The notes under the pieces: model-generated
The model's database searches: none
What the model saw: only the letters and a program-made list of their open reading frames with translations
What the model was told of the DNA's origin: nothing
Shown here: piece after piece, positions 37,617-50,298 of the stretch
Numbering within the stretch: the stretch's first letter is position 1
Layout of the letters: every line of letters starts with the position of its first letter
Program-made: the position numbers and the translations under genes
NCBI GenBank assembly: GCA_036023115.1
Contig: JAYKKT010000076.1
Location: forward strand, 7,320,001 to 7,384,000
From: Brasenia schreberi
Lineage: Eukaryota; Streptophyta; Magnoliopsida; Nymphaeales; Cabombaceae
Direction of reading: 5' to 3'
DNA length: 64,000 bases

Positions 37617-38197
37617 CGGCAGATCTCAAATTCTTCTTTAGTGAGGCAGATGGCCATGGTTGTATTGCTCACAATTGAAACTATGAGATATAACAACTTT
37701 GTGTGGGGCAAATTTCCGTGGCTTTAGAGAATAGCCCACGATAAGGTTCATGGTTACGTTCAATATATTTGGCCGTGGGAAAGTGGGCAAGGCGAACCTT
37801 CCCTGGCATTTCGCATTATTGTGGATCCTGTGGGTCGGGTCCCTAATGCAATAAATTTAAAGGTGGTATGAGGGTATCAATTGTTACTTGTAGGTTTATT
37901 TACTTCGTGCTTTTTACGTGGATGCATACGTGTTTATACATCTAAATACGAGTTCATTAGTGGCTAAGTGTGTTTTAAATTTGGGTTTGGGACACCAAAC
38001 CAAATAGATATCTTGGATAGTGACAACGTACAGACATGTCTACCTACCACCCGACCTGACCAAATGGACCTTGGATCTCATTGCATGGTAATTTCCCCTA
38101 TCTTACTGGGCAATTTTGGCAATTTGTTTGAAGGGTTTCGAAGGGACAAACAAGAGATGAAGATTACTAAAAATTCTACACACACATGCACGCACAT

Positions 38198-38390
38198 TAG
38201 GGATGTTCACGAGAGCCGAGTCCCCCACTCTCTACAGGGACCTGCCCAGAATGGGACAGATTCGGGGGTGAAATGGGTGTTATGATGGGAAATAGGAAAA
38301 GCAAGAAAATCCCTGACAGGGATCGGGGTGGGAACAAGGATAAAAAGTTCCTGCCTCACGAACCCGGCCCCAACTCCTTTAAACTTCTTA
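38198..38390. repeat. Half of a GGGGAC-rich inverted-repeat element
   Basis: Begins TTAGGGATGTTCACGAG, with GGGACCTGCCCAGAATGGG and GATCGGGGTGGGAAC inside. No matching right end is found nearby, so it appears truncated. Confidence 0.4.
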
Positions 38391-38682
38391 GTACCATATT
38401 AATATTGATCTTAAATAAAAAGAGGAAGAGGATAACATAGTTATAAAACAGAATGCTATGCTTCATAACAGTGTTATAGCACATTGTGCTTGATTGAATT
38501 GTGTGGTTACACCACTTTAATATAATATAACTTTGAGGTAGCCTATCTTTTATAAGATTCTAACCTAACCATGATTCATCAAGCTCCAAAATAAAATGAG
38601 TTTTTTGTTTGTATAGGTGCACGTTTCACTTATCCATGAATGTTTGTTACTTTATACATACATTTAATGGCGGACATACATT

Positions 38683-41600
38683 GGTGACGGGGAGGGCGGT
38701 CACCCCCTCAGAATTTTTGAAAATTTGGAAGAATGCTTGAGATTTTTTTGAAAACTAAAATATCGCCTCCTCAAAAATTTTAAAAAGAAAAGGTGGTTAT
38801 ATGAATATACTAGTCATAACCATCTTCCCGTAAATATAATAACTTGAAACCTTTTTGTGTTAATAATAGTGGGTTTGGATCAGATTTTCAGATTTGATCC
38901 GAACCAACAACCGTGAATGCCAACCCTAATTCTCCCCCCCTGTCTACCAGCACGGTCGATTCCCTCTCTCAATCAGTGGCGGTGGTGGTGGCGCCATACC
39001 AGACCGACAGTGCTCTCTCTCTCTCAACCATTTGGGTTACACATAGTTTTTGACTCTTCTTTTCAGCAAAATGGTGTTCGAGTTAAATGTATTATTAGTT
39101 GTTTCTTTTTTTTTCCCCTGCTCCGTATCGTTTAGAGTTGGAATTTCCTTTAATATATCTATCCCTTTCGAGTTAAATGTAATAGTTGTTTCGTTTTGTT
39201 CCTTCATTTTTTTGGGGAGTAATTTTAGATGTCTTTTTGAACTCATGTAAGCTCTTGCTTAAGCTTGTGGATTTATTGTACTGATCCTTGACCATATTCA
39301 TCAAACCTTTTATCTTTTGCTGAAATATTTGACTTTGATAGGTTCGGAGTAAGGCCTTTCTTCGTGAAAATGCAATATTTCTTAGTTTATTTCTGTTTCT
39401 ATAATAGAATGCCTTTTGAATTTATCCACCAAGAAAACATCCAAGTTTCTGTTGTAGTTCCGGTTAGATCATCAGATCATCTGTTACTTCCTTTGCGTAA
39501 AGGAGTTCATATTTGGACTTTGGTTGACTATGAGTCTTGCTTTGTTTTTGGGAGGCCCATCCCATATATTAAAGAAATTAATTTGCAAAAAATTCAAGAA
39601 AAATTATCAATTCATTTGTTCATACTTTTTTTGTTGTATGTTTATATCAGTGGCTCTGCTAATTTGAGTCTCTTGTAATAAATCTTTCAATCGGAGGCTT
39701 TATAAAGAACAATGTTTTAGTATAATTCGTGTTCGCTCTTTCCATGATTGCCTTTGATGCTTACCCTGTTAATACGAACGCAATTCCTAGTTTTCTCCAC
39801 CAAATTCTGGAACAAAATGGAGTTCTGACATGGTATTCACAAGATTGGTTCATGAAATTGTAGTCGACTTAAAATGAATATGCAATATAAACTCAAGTAT
39901 GTAGTTTATGATATCATAATAAGAAACATATGTATAGTTGATGAGAATTACAAACATCCTTATATACTTTAGGACTTTCTTGAGAACCACTTGAACCTCA
40001 TTTATGGTTGGAATATAGTATATCAAAGATGCTATATTTTGTTTTATGTTGTTATCTTATGAGATCTGAAAATGGAGAACAAAAAATTTTAGATGCATTT
40101 TTGTGAGAGGGATTTTCAATTTGGAAAAAAAAAAAAAGAAAGGCTTAACAGATGTTGGAGGCCCTAATAGTGCTCTGATCAAGCTTAGAGAAAATTTGAT
40201 GCATTAATGAATCAAAAATAACATATTGAAGTTGCTATTAGTAGGCAATCCGACTTGGTCAAAAGGAATATTGGATTCAATTGGTACCCAGCCATGAATG
40301 CATTCGATTTCTATTGAGGTTGGGGTTGGCGCCCATTGGCAATGATGAGTCGATGCATTCAAATCATCAAGGTAATTTTCTTGAGCTTCATCATTTTCTT
40401 GCCAAACATAATGAAGAAATTGGTAATGTCATGAAAAAATGTCGTGGGAATCTAAATTTAGTGTCACCTAAGCTTCAAAAGATATTGTGAGAGCTGCTGC
40501 TTGTGAGACCACAAAAGTTATTATCGAAGATCTTAGAGATGACTTCTTTGCCATTTTAATTGATGAATCTCGGGACATATCGGTTAAGGAGCAAATGGTT
40601 GTTGTTTACGTTATGTAGATAACAAAGGACATGTGGTTGAGCGGTTTCTTGGTATTGTTCATGTTGTACATACAAATGCTATATCTTTAAAATTAGCATT
40701 GGAGTCGTTGTTTGCAAAATATAGTTTGAGCTTGTCAGAGTGCGTGGACAAGGATATAATGGGGCTAGTAATATGCAAGGTGAATTTAATGGCCTCAAAG
40801 TTTGATCTTGAAAGAAAACAAGTGTGCATTCTATGTTCATTGCTTTGCTCACCAACTCGATTAGCCTTGTGATGGTTGCAAAAAGGCAAGTTGATATTGC
40901 TTTATTTTTATTACTGAGTTAACAATTTATCTAATATTGTTGGAGCTTCATGTAAGCACTGAGAGAGATTCTTAGAGAAAGTCAAACTCTTAAACTAAAT
41001 GAAGCGTTAGAGGGTGGAGAAATTTCTAGTGGTTGTGGCTTGAATCAAGAAATTTCATTGACAAAAGGGCGAGAGAGATACTAGATGGGGCTCACATTAT
41101 GGTACATTACTTAGATTGATTTCTTTGTTTCCTTAAAGTGATTGATGTACTTCATACTATAATGGAAGATAGCAAGGACTCGGACCAAAAGTTGATGCAT
41201 ATAATTTATTGAGAACTTTGCAGCCTTCACGAATTTATTTTTAACTTGCATTTGATGAAGAATATATTAGGAATTACTAATGAATTGTCTCGAACATTGC
41301 AAAAGAAGTGATCAAGATATTGTAAATGTTATGTCATTGGTTAGAGTGTCAAAGGAAAGGCTTCAAAGTATGAGAGAAGGTGGTTGGCATAATTTACTCA
41401 ATGAAGTATAATTGTTTTGTGAGAAGAAAAATATTGTGATTAGAATATGGATGATTCATTCATGGCACAAGGAAGATCAAGGCGTAAACTTTGAAAAGGT
41501 TTCAAACTTGCATCAACTTTCAAGTTGAGGTATTTTATCGAGGTGATTGGCAACTTCAAGAGCTTAATAATAGATTTGATGAGAGAAATACAGAATTACT

Positions 41601-42642
41601 TCTTTGTATTGCATGTCTTGATCAAAGTTATAATTTTGCTTCCTTTAATAAAGAGAAGTTGATTCATCCCTCAAGTTTTTATCCTTATGATTTTTGTGCT
41701 AATGATCTTTGACAACTTCAACATAACTTAATAGCTATATTATGGGCATGCGTGATCATCAAGGACTTCAACTTAAAGGAATAAGTGAAATTGCGGAGGT
41801 GTTAAAAAACAAAGGAAAGATAAAATCTACTTTTTGGTGTATTAGTTAATAAAATTTGCATTGCTTTTACCGTTGCTACTACAAGTATGGAGCAAATTAT
41901 TTTCTGCTATGAAAATTGTAAAGAGTCGCTTGAGAAATAAAGTTGGTGATGAGTTTATGAACGATTAGTTAGTTATATATTTGAAAGTGACATATCAGAA
42001 ATAGACAATAAGACAATTATGCAATAGTTTCAAAAGATGTGGCCTCGACGACAAATCCTTTATAGCACTTGATTTGGATTGTGTAGGTTATCTTAACTTT
42101 GTATATTGTTTTTTAGTATTGATTTAGTTAGAAGAGTTAGTTATACACTTCCTTTTGTATTACAAGCTTGTAATGAGTGTCATTTATCATTCTTGAAGTG
42201 CTCTTGAAAAGACTTTCTAAGATTGATAGATTTTGAAAGTTATGCTTGTTATGAATTTAACAGGTATGTATATTTGATAACTTCAATTACTTAAATATGT
42301 TATATTAGAGGTGTTTGACTATGTGATTGTCATATAACAAATCCTCGTTGTTAATAGTTATTTGCTATCATTTTTGTATTTTAATTTTGTGGCATTTATA
42401 GAATCTTGATGATGTTTGTTAAATGTTTTGGTAGTTTGGTTATCAACTAAAGAATTATTGATAGTTATGTTTGTATTAAGATATTATTTTTTACTCTTAA
42501 GAGGTTGATTGCATATAAAAATAACTATACTATAATGAATTCTCATTAATTAGTAGTATTTTAGGTATATCATTTTCACGTATAATGAAGTCATGCTGAA
42601 CCTATATTTTCCCCCACTCTAAATTTTCTAGGCCCATCACTG
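38683..42642 (+). mobile_element. hAT element of TTF-finger/DUF4371 type, 3.96 kb, 8-bp target duplication
   Basis: CATACATT at 38675-38682 and 42643-42650 flanks the element. Left GGTGACGGGGAGGG and right (reverse complement) CAGTGATGGGCC are short imperfect inverted repeats. The interior carries transposase remains on the plus strand at 40281-42030. The 5' part (38900-39700) is low-complexity, with a repeated TCGAGTTAAATGTA motif about 90 bp apart. Confidence 0.8.
40281..42030 (+). pseudogene. DUF4371/TTF-type hAT transposase relic
   Basis: Successive frames give RFLLRLGLAPIGNDESMHSN and GNFLELHHFLAKHNEEIGNV, then DDFFAILIDESRDISVKEQM. VERFLGIVHVVHTNAISLKL, CAFYVHCFAHQLD and a C-terminal SRLRNKVGDEFMND complete the series. 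This is the order of the plant TTF-type zinc-finger/ZMYM1-like transposase family. Many stops and shifts show it is inactive. Confidence 0.82.
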
Positions 42643-42650
42643 CATACATT

Positions 42651-45170
42651 GTTGTATTAGGAAAATGCTTATAACAATATTTCATGAGAATATCGCATAT
42701 AGAAAAGGCTTAGTAGAGGAATATTTTGTGATCTGTCAATGAGAAGTTGGACGTGAATTGCATAGTAGTGTTTCACCATTATCAAAGGACTTGCGTAGAA
42801 GAACTTAACATCATCCACCAGTGAGAACTTACCATTAACAATAAACAAGACAGCTTGCATCCTAACCTTTCTTTTCAGGTGCATTAGGGGGTGTTTACAT
42901 CGCCAGTAGGCGACAGTCCCGACCGTAAAATAAGCCTCACTCACCTGTAGGGTTAGGTTGGAACTAAAAAAAGACCTGTCGGACACATGGAACTTGCGAA
43001 ATGCATCCGCTCCACGTGGTGAGGCTTGGGTCCTTGTCATTGCATGACAGAAAGTTCTATGTGGGGCTGCATGAACAAACACATCATCGTGTCATGCTCT
43101 ATCGGTCTCACTAGTAGAAGAAAGTAGGAAGTGTGACCAACACTTGCCGAACAATCGGATTAGGCTTAGCGGATTTAACAAGTATTGCAACAAACAACTC
43201 ATCAACCTCCACTAATAGAAAATTTTAGTTTCTCTACTTAAGGCTTAGAGTGGTTCTTAATACTAAAAGACTCAAAGCAAGTACACAAAAGACCTTGATT
43301 GCACAAAGAGAGTCACATGGTCCCAACAAGTTTATAATTAATTTTTCAGGACTTTTCCTTTAAATTGAGTTTTTAGGAAAGTGGTTTGAAGGCCAATGAC
43401 TAGTTCACGAACCAAAGGTTATATTTTCTCGCACTAAAATCTTGTCCTCAATAATGTCTTATTTTTCTCTCACTTGGGGTTGATCAACTAACTGCATTTT
43501 ACATCAATACAACTCATCAGACTTTTTCTCCAATTGGACTTGGAAATGCTTTCAGTTGGACATTTTGCCCTCACTTTTCAGCCTTGGCTTGCCTCATAGT
43601 TGTTTGAGTCTATTTCCACTTTACGTGACTGACTATCGATCATGACCTTCTTGACAAAATGGTCTTATTTGAGTCCATTTATGTGTCTTTGGGTATGGGG
43701 TCTTTGGACAATGTTGTACTTCTCAAATTCTTCTCAATCCATCTTAGCTTAGTCAAAAGACAGGATAGGATTTGAAACTACTCCGATATCAAAGTTATCA
43801 TGCTCCATCTATTCGACTAACCTTCACACGAGTAGGAAACATGACCGGCACTCACCTAGCGCATGGATCAACCTTAGTAGAACACACAAGCATTTATATC
43901 GTGCAACTAGTATGACACCAATAGAGAATGTGAGTGTCCTTCCCTAGAATGCCAAGGCCTAAAGTTGACTTTAGTACCTAAATAACTCACACACTAAACA
44001 TGAAGAATACAAGAGAGCAAATAAAGTAAAATGAGGAAGTGCATAGAGAACTCAAAAGCAGTGAATTTTGATTAATAGCAGAAAGGAGGCTTATATAGTC
44101 CCGACATGCTATGAGATATTTTTGGGACTCTTCCTTTGCATAGGGTTCTTTATAAATGATGGTCCAAAGACTGATGACAAGTATAATGGAGATTTGAATT
44201 TAAAAACATTTAATGTACCATTTGCATAAAATGTTACAACAAAAGTATAATGGTATTTTTTTGTTTTAAAATTCAAATCTTCACTGTTGATCATGTTGAA
44301 CAAACAGTGGAGATCTTTGGGTAGATTTAAGCATGGATAGGTGCGTAAGTTTATATATGCATGAACTATAGACTATGATCTTTGAGATCAATCATAAAGA
44401 TGTTTAAGTGGATTTAAGCATGTATAGTGTACGCATGGACTATGCTCTCTTCCTATATACATATATAGAGAAATTGATATATGCTTATAACTCATTCATG
44501 CTTAAACATCCTTAAAGATCTTGGCCATTAAATTGGTGAGATCAACGATCAAAATTTAAATTTTAAAAGTGTAAAACTAACTTAATATTTTTTATAGATG
44601 CATTAAAGTACCTGATACTACTTTACCTTTTGCTTTAAATCTCTCGATCTTACAAATTAGCCGGGTCAGATCTATATGGAGATTTGAGCATGGATGAGTG
44701 TGGACTATGGTCTCTACATACACGTACGTGGTTGAGACAAATATCAGGTCGGGTATGGACTAGGGCATCTTGTCCCCGTAGCCAATTCAATCAATTTCAG
44801 GTTTGAATATTCCCCTGGATCAAAGTTGAATGTGTTGGATCAATATTGCCATCCTTACCAGGGGACTATGGAACTGAATTGGAGTTCCCTTCATAACCAA
44901 ACATGGGCCTCAACACGCAGTTATGACCCCGCCTTTCACCCCATTATCAAGCACCCCCTTAGCAAGAAAGTAATCACAATTTGCGTCCTTGGGAGCCATT
45001 TTAGGGCTTTGCATGTTACTTTCTGAAAACTTGCTTCTAAAACTTTCATATTTATGATCCAACATAAATAATCAGTTGACATGATTTTGCAAGACATAAA
45101 TGTCCATATCGTAACATAATCTGCTGCTACTTCTTGTAATTTCCGCCCCCCCCCCCTCTCTTTTTGTTCA
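42651..45170. other. Intergenic region, no gene recognised
   Basis: AT-rich, with short frames only. Repeated phrases about GAGCATGGATAG/GTGGATTTAAGCATG at about 44320-44700 resemble those near 6960-7150 and 7200-7260, suggesting another dispersed repeat. No domain is recognisable. Confidence 0.4.
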
Positions 45171-45174
45171 GCAG

Positions 45175-45255
45175 AGAGGCTGAAGCTAGAAGGATTGCCC
45201 CAGGTATCGAACTCATGAACTCCAATTTGTGAGTACACCCCTTAGCTAGGTGACC
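45175..45255 (-). repeat. tRNA-derived SINE-like sequence
   Basis: On the minus strand GTCACCTAGCTAAGGGG (A-box-like) is followed by GAGTTCGATACCTGGGG (B-box-like). The body boundaries are unclear. Confidence 0.4.
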
Positions 45256-45534
45256 TATTGCCCTTTGTGCTATTCCTTGTATTCTTAAATCACAAATCAC
45301 AGGTTTGAGGGTTCAACTCTCTTGGATCTGAGAGATTGGGAGGCTGATAATTTCCAATACAACATGAAAACCTGATGTAAGCTACAGCAGAAAAGGCATG
45401 TGTTCCTGTTCATCAAAAGTGACACAGAAAAGATCAGGTCATGTTTGGGTTGTCCTGTTTTTTACTTGAAGCAAGAAGAAACACGTGTCCCGTGTTCCGC
45501 CATGCCAATTTAGTAACTAAAGTTGGTGCACCAT

Positions 45535-45630
45535 GAGGGTCAGCTCAACGGCAGGGCGCTTTGACACCCTTGCCGTGGTTGGTAGTTCGACTCGTGGGGG
45601 GTGCACGTTTGGCTACTTTGTAACCTGTAA
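45535..45630 (+). repeat. tRNA-derived SINE-like sequence
   Basis: GGTCAGCTCAACGGCAGGG (A-box-like) and GTAGTTCGACTCGTGGGGG (B-box-like) at tRNA spacing. A CT/CA microsatellite and A run at about 45740-45786 follow downstream. Confidence 0.4.
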
Positions 45631-46148
45631 GGAAGAAAGAAAACTAAACAAGGTGCTTTCTTGAACAAAGGTTAGTTTGGATCTGAGTGTTTCGGTCTGG
45701 TCTTCAACAAAATGAATCCGGATCCCGTGGAAGTGGGATTCTCTCTCTCTCTCTCACACACATACACACACATAAAAAAAAAAAATTAAGACAAGGGGAT
45801 GCAATAAAAAGATCCCTAGGGCTTCCTAGAGATGTCAATGGGTTGGAAATTTTTAGATCCTATCATTCTCGAGTACAAAGTAATGGATCAACCGTAATTG
45901 AATTCAGAACCAGATTAATTTTCCATCACTGAACTTTTGGATCTGAATAAGAAAAAGATTCCAGATTCTGACCAGACACCTATTCTAACCATAGAATCAC
46001 ATCTCCCTCTAATTTCTTAAGACATAGAGATGTCAACATATTTGAATCATGCATGATCCCAGCACTCCCAAATCTGAGTTAACTGGACACTCCATAATTG
46101 GATTCGGGAAAGGCTTGATTTTCTATCTTATACTGAAGCGAATATTGG

Positions 46149-46345
46149 TTAACAACAACAACTAAGCCTTTTCCCATATTAAATGAGGTCAGCTACATTC
46201 TTTGTTTTCGAGCTTGATATGTGTCATGTTATCATATAACTCAACATAAGCAAGATCATTCTTTATTGTTTCCTTCCAATACTTTGTGCTTCCTGGTTTA
46301 ACATTGTCAAATTTGATTCTTCATAAACACCTTACACTAAAAACG
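46149..46345 (-). mobile_element. RTE LINE 3'-terminal fragment
   Basis: Begins on the plus strand with AACAACAACAACTAAGCC, then TTTTCCCATATTAAATGAGG, CAAGATCATTCTTTATTG and CAAATTTGATTCTTCATA. These are the 3' end blocks of the RTE family in minus orientation, moderately diverged. Confidence 0.8.
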
Positions 46346-47221
46346 TGGGATGATTTTTGGGTCGGAATTTGGATTTCCAAACTTAGACGCATGCATATCA
46401 ACACACAGACTTTCTTGGACAATGGAATGTCAACAAAATAACACGAAAAGAAGCACATGAAGATAGGTCATGTACCTGTCTATCGGGTTTCCGGGTACAA
46501 ACTAGACCTATGTGTAAACTTTACATGACCCACTTCTTTTGTTTTTTGGTGCAGGGTTCTGCCTGACTGGCCTACTTTCCGATGATAAATAACCAAGTTC
46601 CTCACCACTGGGTCCATGTAGGCTTTGACTCTGCCCTAACTATACCATCCCCACTAAACATATCAAACCTACTAGACCGTTCTGGGTCCACTGTTATTTC
46701 AACACCTTCTGGACTGAATCAAACCCAATAAATAGAGATACCTAACCAATTATCATCACATGTTACGAATCGCCTATGGATGGCAAGTTCCTTTTTGGGT
46801 GTTTTCGTGTCGCCATTCATGTACACATAAAAAAACTGGCCAACCCGAACAAGGCTCGATATTCTTGTGCTACTTCTATGCAGATTTAAGATGTTTGTGT
46901 TGGGCACTTGTATCATGTCTTTTGCAAATAATTTTGTGATTCATGTTTTAATGTCAATGTTAAACTTATCCTGAAACTGTCTCAGGTTGATCATTCTATC
47001 GGCCATTTTGCTCGGTCTGACTTTCGAGAACATTAAACATGGACTTTTCGGGTTGTTGCCGGCGTTTGTTTTATCATAGTATTCAAAGTTGCTACCTCTA
47101 ATTTGACTTATTAAGAGTACGAAAAGGTTTAGTTCACCACACTTGACCTTAAAATGGTACTCTCTCACACTTTGACACCACTCTTTATTTCCATACATTT
47201 GACTTAGCTCATTGTCTACTT

Positions 47222-47550
47222 TAGACATGGCCAGTTTGGAACTGGCTGGAACCAGAACCGGTGAAAGCAGACCCATAACTGATGGTCAACTGGCTTGGTT
47301 CCGGATGCATGGAATCTGTTTCGTTTGTGTTTCAAATTGTCGGTCCCAGTACTTTTTTAAGATTTTAAAATTGTTTTTAACAGTTCCAGGCAGTTTAGAA
47401 CTCAAACCAAAACTACCCCAAATCCAGTGGTTCCGGAACTCTAATGGAAACTAGCCCCGGGCCAAACTGAATGGTTCCAGGTTCCGGGGTAATCAGAACT
47501 TAGAACTTGGAACTGCTGCTTCCGGGTTCACCTGGAACCAGCCATGTCTA
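47222..47550. mobile_element. Small non-autonomous hAT-like element (GAACC-rich)
   Basis: Left end TAGACATGGCCAGTTTGGAAC and right end (reverse complement) TAGACATGGCTGGTTCCAGG are inverted repeats. The 8-bp flanks GTCTACTT and GTCCACTC agree at 6 of 8 positions, consistent with a decayed hAT target duplication. No coding capacity. This is the best copy of the family also seen at 5190 and 37325. Confidence 0.65.
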
Positions 47551-47959
47551 GTCCACTCTATGCATCAGCACAAACCATTTTAGACTAGTTGTCAACTTCA
47601 ACAACATTGAAGAGTTTTCTCCTTGTATTTGGCAATACTCGAGTTGAATTGCCACTCGTGCCTCCAAGGTTTAATAGCTCTTTTTTTTTAATGGTGAAGT
47701 ACACCACTAGTATCTGGAAGCCCAAATGACCGCAAGGGTATGTTTGATTCACGATACCATGAGGATCAGACCCATCATTTTAGGTACTACAGTACCAAGA
47801 CTCCATTGCCAATCAAAAGGACAATGCAAGAGACATGGAACTACAGGCAGGCCACATAACTTGGGCCTGATCTTAGCACTCATTTGACCTGTTGTTTGCC
47901 CTACACTCTCCCTCTCTCCTTCAACCTCGTTCGACCTGCCTCTTCGCTTTTGTGCCACC

Positions 47960-48112
47960 ACTCACCACTAATCTTGGCCCGCGTCCGGTGTGAGCCAAGT
48001 CAGCCCAATCTGGGGGTAAAGCTCTCCCTGCTCTGGTTTACTCCATTCACAGGATTCGACCTCAAGACCTTGCTTAAGGGGAACAGCAAACGTTGCACCA
48101 CTTGAACAAAAA
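47960..48112 (-). repeat. SINE (tRNA-derived)
   Basis: On the minus strand CAAGTGGTGCAACG (A-box-like) leads to GAGGTCGAATCCTGTG (B-box-like). A tRNA-unrelated body follows, with AACCAGAGCAGGGAGAGC and a CCCCCAG..GGGCTGACTTGGCTC part. The layout resembles widespread plant SINEs. Confidence 0.5.
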
Positions 48113-48139
48113 AAAACGTTGATGGTTTAATAGCTGTTT

Positions 48140-48600
48140 GTCTAAGGCTGGTAAGCAAGGTGAACGAACCAAAAAGGGGCTGTTCCTGCCGTGCTTGTTA
48201 ATGTTAAGCTCGTTAGCTTGTTTGAGCCGAGCCAAGCATGAACAGAACACTAGCCGAGTTAAACTAGCTAGAGGCGAACTGGTTGCCAAATTTAAAAACA
48301 TAAACTCGAACATAATTGGATTGAAACTTAAGTTTATACTAAAGAATTACGTCAAAATTTTACCTTTTCCTTTATAATGTTCTTGTAGTGCTGAAAGGAT
48401 TCATCATTTAATTATGCCCATTCAATAAGTTCTGTTAACTTGGTTTTCTAGCATATATGTACAAAACAAAACGGGCTTCTACAAATCCGAGCGGCCAAGC
48501 CAAACTGAGCACAGTATTTGTTTCAGTTTGTAGAGATCATTAACTGAATATGAACGAGCTCATCACGAGCTCATTAATTGATTGCATTTCAAGCAGGGGC
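48140..48600. repeat. Degenerate GAGC-rich dispersed repeat
   Basis: Contains GCTCGTTAGCTTGTTTGAGCC, GAACTGGTTG and GAACGAGCTCATCACGAGC motifs similar to those at 10795-11370. It is likely a remnant of a non-autonomous transposon. Confidence 0.4.
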
Positions 48601-50298
48601 CGCTCAAAACAAGTTGAAAGGGCGAAAATTGTATATTGGCTCAAGTATTTGGGGCCTAAGTCTACATGTTTTGGGGCTTTTAGAGTTGCATATCATAAAA
48701 TATGGTCTAAAAATTTGGGGCCTAAAACACTTTTATTGGTGTCTAAAATGTTTTTGGGCCGATAACGTAGGGTTGATCCCCACTTTACCCGAGGGATTTG
48801 AATTATGCATGCTACCCTACCAAGAGTTTATTTATTTCAGGTTGGGTTCGGATGTGTTGGGTAGTTGTTATCCCGTCACGCCCTATATTTGGTCGAAGAT
48901 ATTCAGGTTTTCAGACCCAAACCAAGTCCAATCTGAACCCAAATCCTATCTGTCCCATACCAAAGCTGGACTTAAATAGCTTTAATTTCAGAAGTATGCA
49001 AAACTGCAACGAAACACAAACTGAATCCAAAACTGCTGAATAATGACGACACACTGAACATATCCAATGGCTTATTCATTTTCAACAATTTGTCTTGTCT
49101 GACAGTGAAACTAAACGCAAATCCAACAAGGCAAGGTCCGATGCACAAAGTACGATGTTGGGAGGGGGAAACTGGCAATAAAAGCAACTGCTACAACTGG
49201 GCTGACTGTACAAAGTATGATTTGGTTAAGGGTAAGGTTCAAAATTGGCTTCCTCCAAGCAACTACTACAATGTACAGAATCCTCTTGTGGCCTCTCTTT
49301 TCTGTCTCAAATACCGTGGCATCAATTTCATGTTCTGATAACTATTGTTTTCTCTTCCAATTCTTTTAATTTCAAAACCATCAAAGAGGGGAAGCATTGA
49401 CTCGCGATCCAGGAGAACATTACCTGCAGCGCAGCATGATCAATAAAAGGACCTAGATGTCCTCTGCATGTAGAATTTATGTTGATCACGAAATCATCAT
49501 CAGCTCTTCGACTTAATCAGCTTAAGATTTTTGAGATTGCAAGCTTATGCCAATCATGCCGACAATATTGAGTACCACCAAGGAACTTCATTGACAGTAG
49601 AAAGGGAGCATGGGCAACTGAGAAGCTGAATGAATCAAATGAACATGTGGAAAATGATGTTGACCACAAAGCAACAATTGAAAACATTCGGGCATTTACA
49701 AATTACAACGCATGCCTGTATTCAGACTACAGAAAGGAGTTTTATTTGCCCCTATTCAAAAGTTCTCGTTTCTTATTATAAAGCCTGCCGATTATTCAGG
49801 AAAGGTCGGTGTCGGGCAAGCTAAATCAGATCATGCATCATCCTGCTGGAAAATACTGTGCCCAAACAAGATTCCACCCTGCATTTCTTTCTTTCTGTGT
49901 CCAACACCTTATTAAGGCCAATGAACAAGCTGAAGTACTACATCTTAGGAAATCGATTTGTCACCAGGTTATTATGGACCCCGATTAACAGAACACAACA
50001 GCGGCAAAGAGAATGAGCAAGCATGAGGGTAACATGATCTACAAGCAAGTCCACAAGCTAATAGAGTAATAGTAGTAATGCTTGTGAGATCTGAATATAC
50101 GAGTCAAATAGAAGATGAGTGCTATACGAAAGATAACCAAAGGATCATGCAACCGTTTAAGCAAGTACAGAAACAGCCACGTTTAGTACTACATTCTGAC
50201 GTATCTGCTGTTGGAGAATCGTAGACTCAACAAAGAGCATGCATCTCCATCTCACCAAACACTAAAGGAAACGAAAACCACGACTGTCCAGGAAATGG
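48601..50298. other. Intergenic region, no gene recognised
   Basis: Contains a GGGCCTAA-repeating stretch near 48640-48770 and a GGGTTCGGA/CCAAACC stretch near 48840-48960, both typical of decayed short elements. The remainder is unassigned. The part nearest 50298 probably includes the DSS1 3'UTR. Confidence 0.4.

Noticed and set aside
49090..49338. 82-codon plus-strand frame as a small gene
   Set aside because: No domain, no splice or promoter context, and surrounded by decayed repeats.
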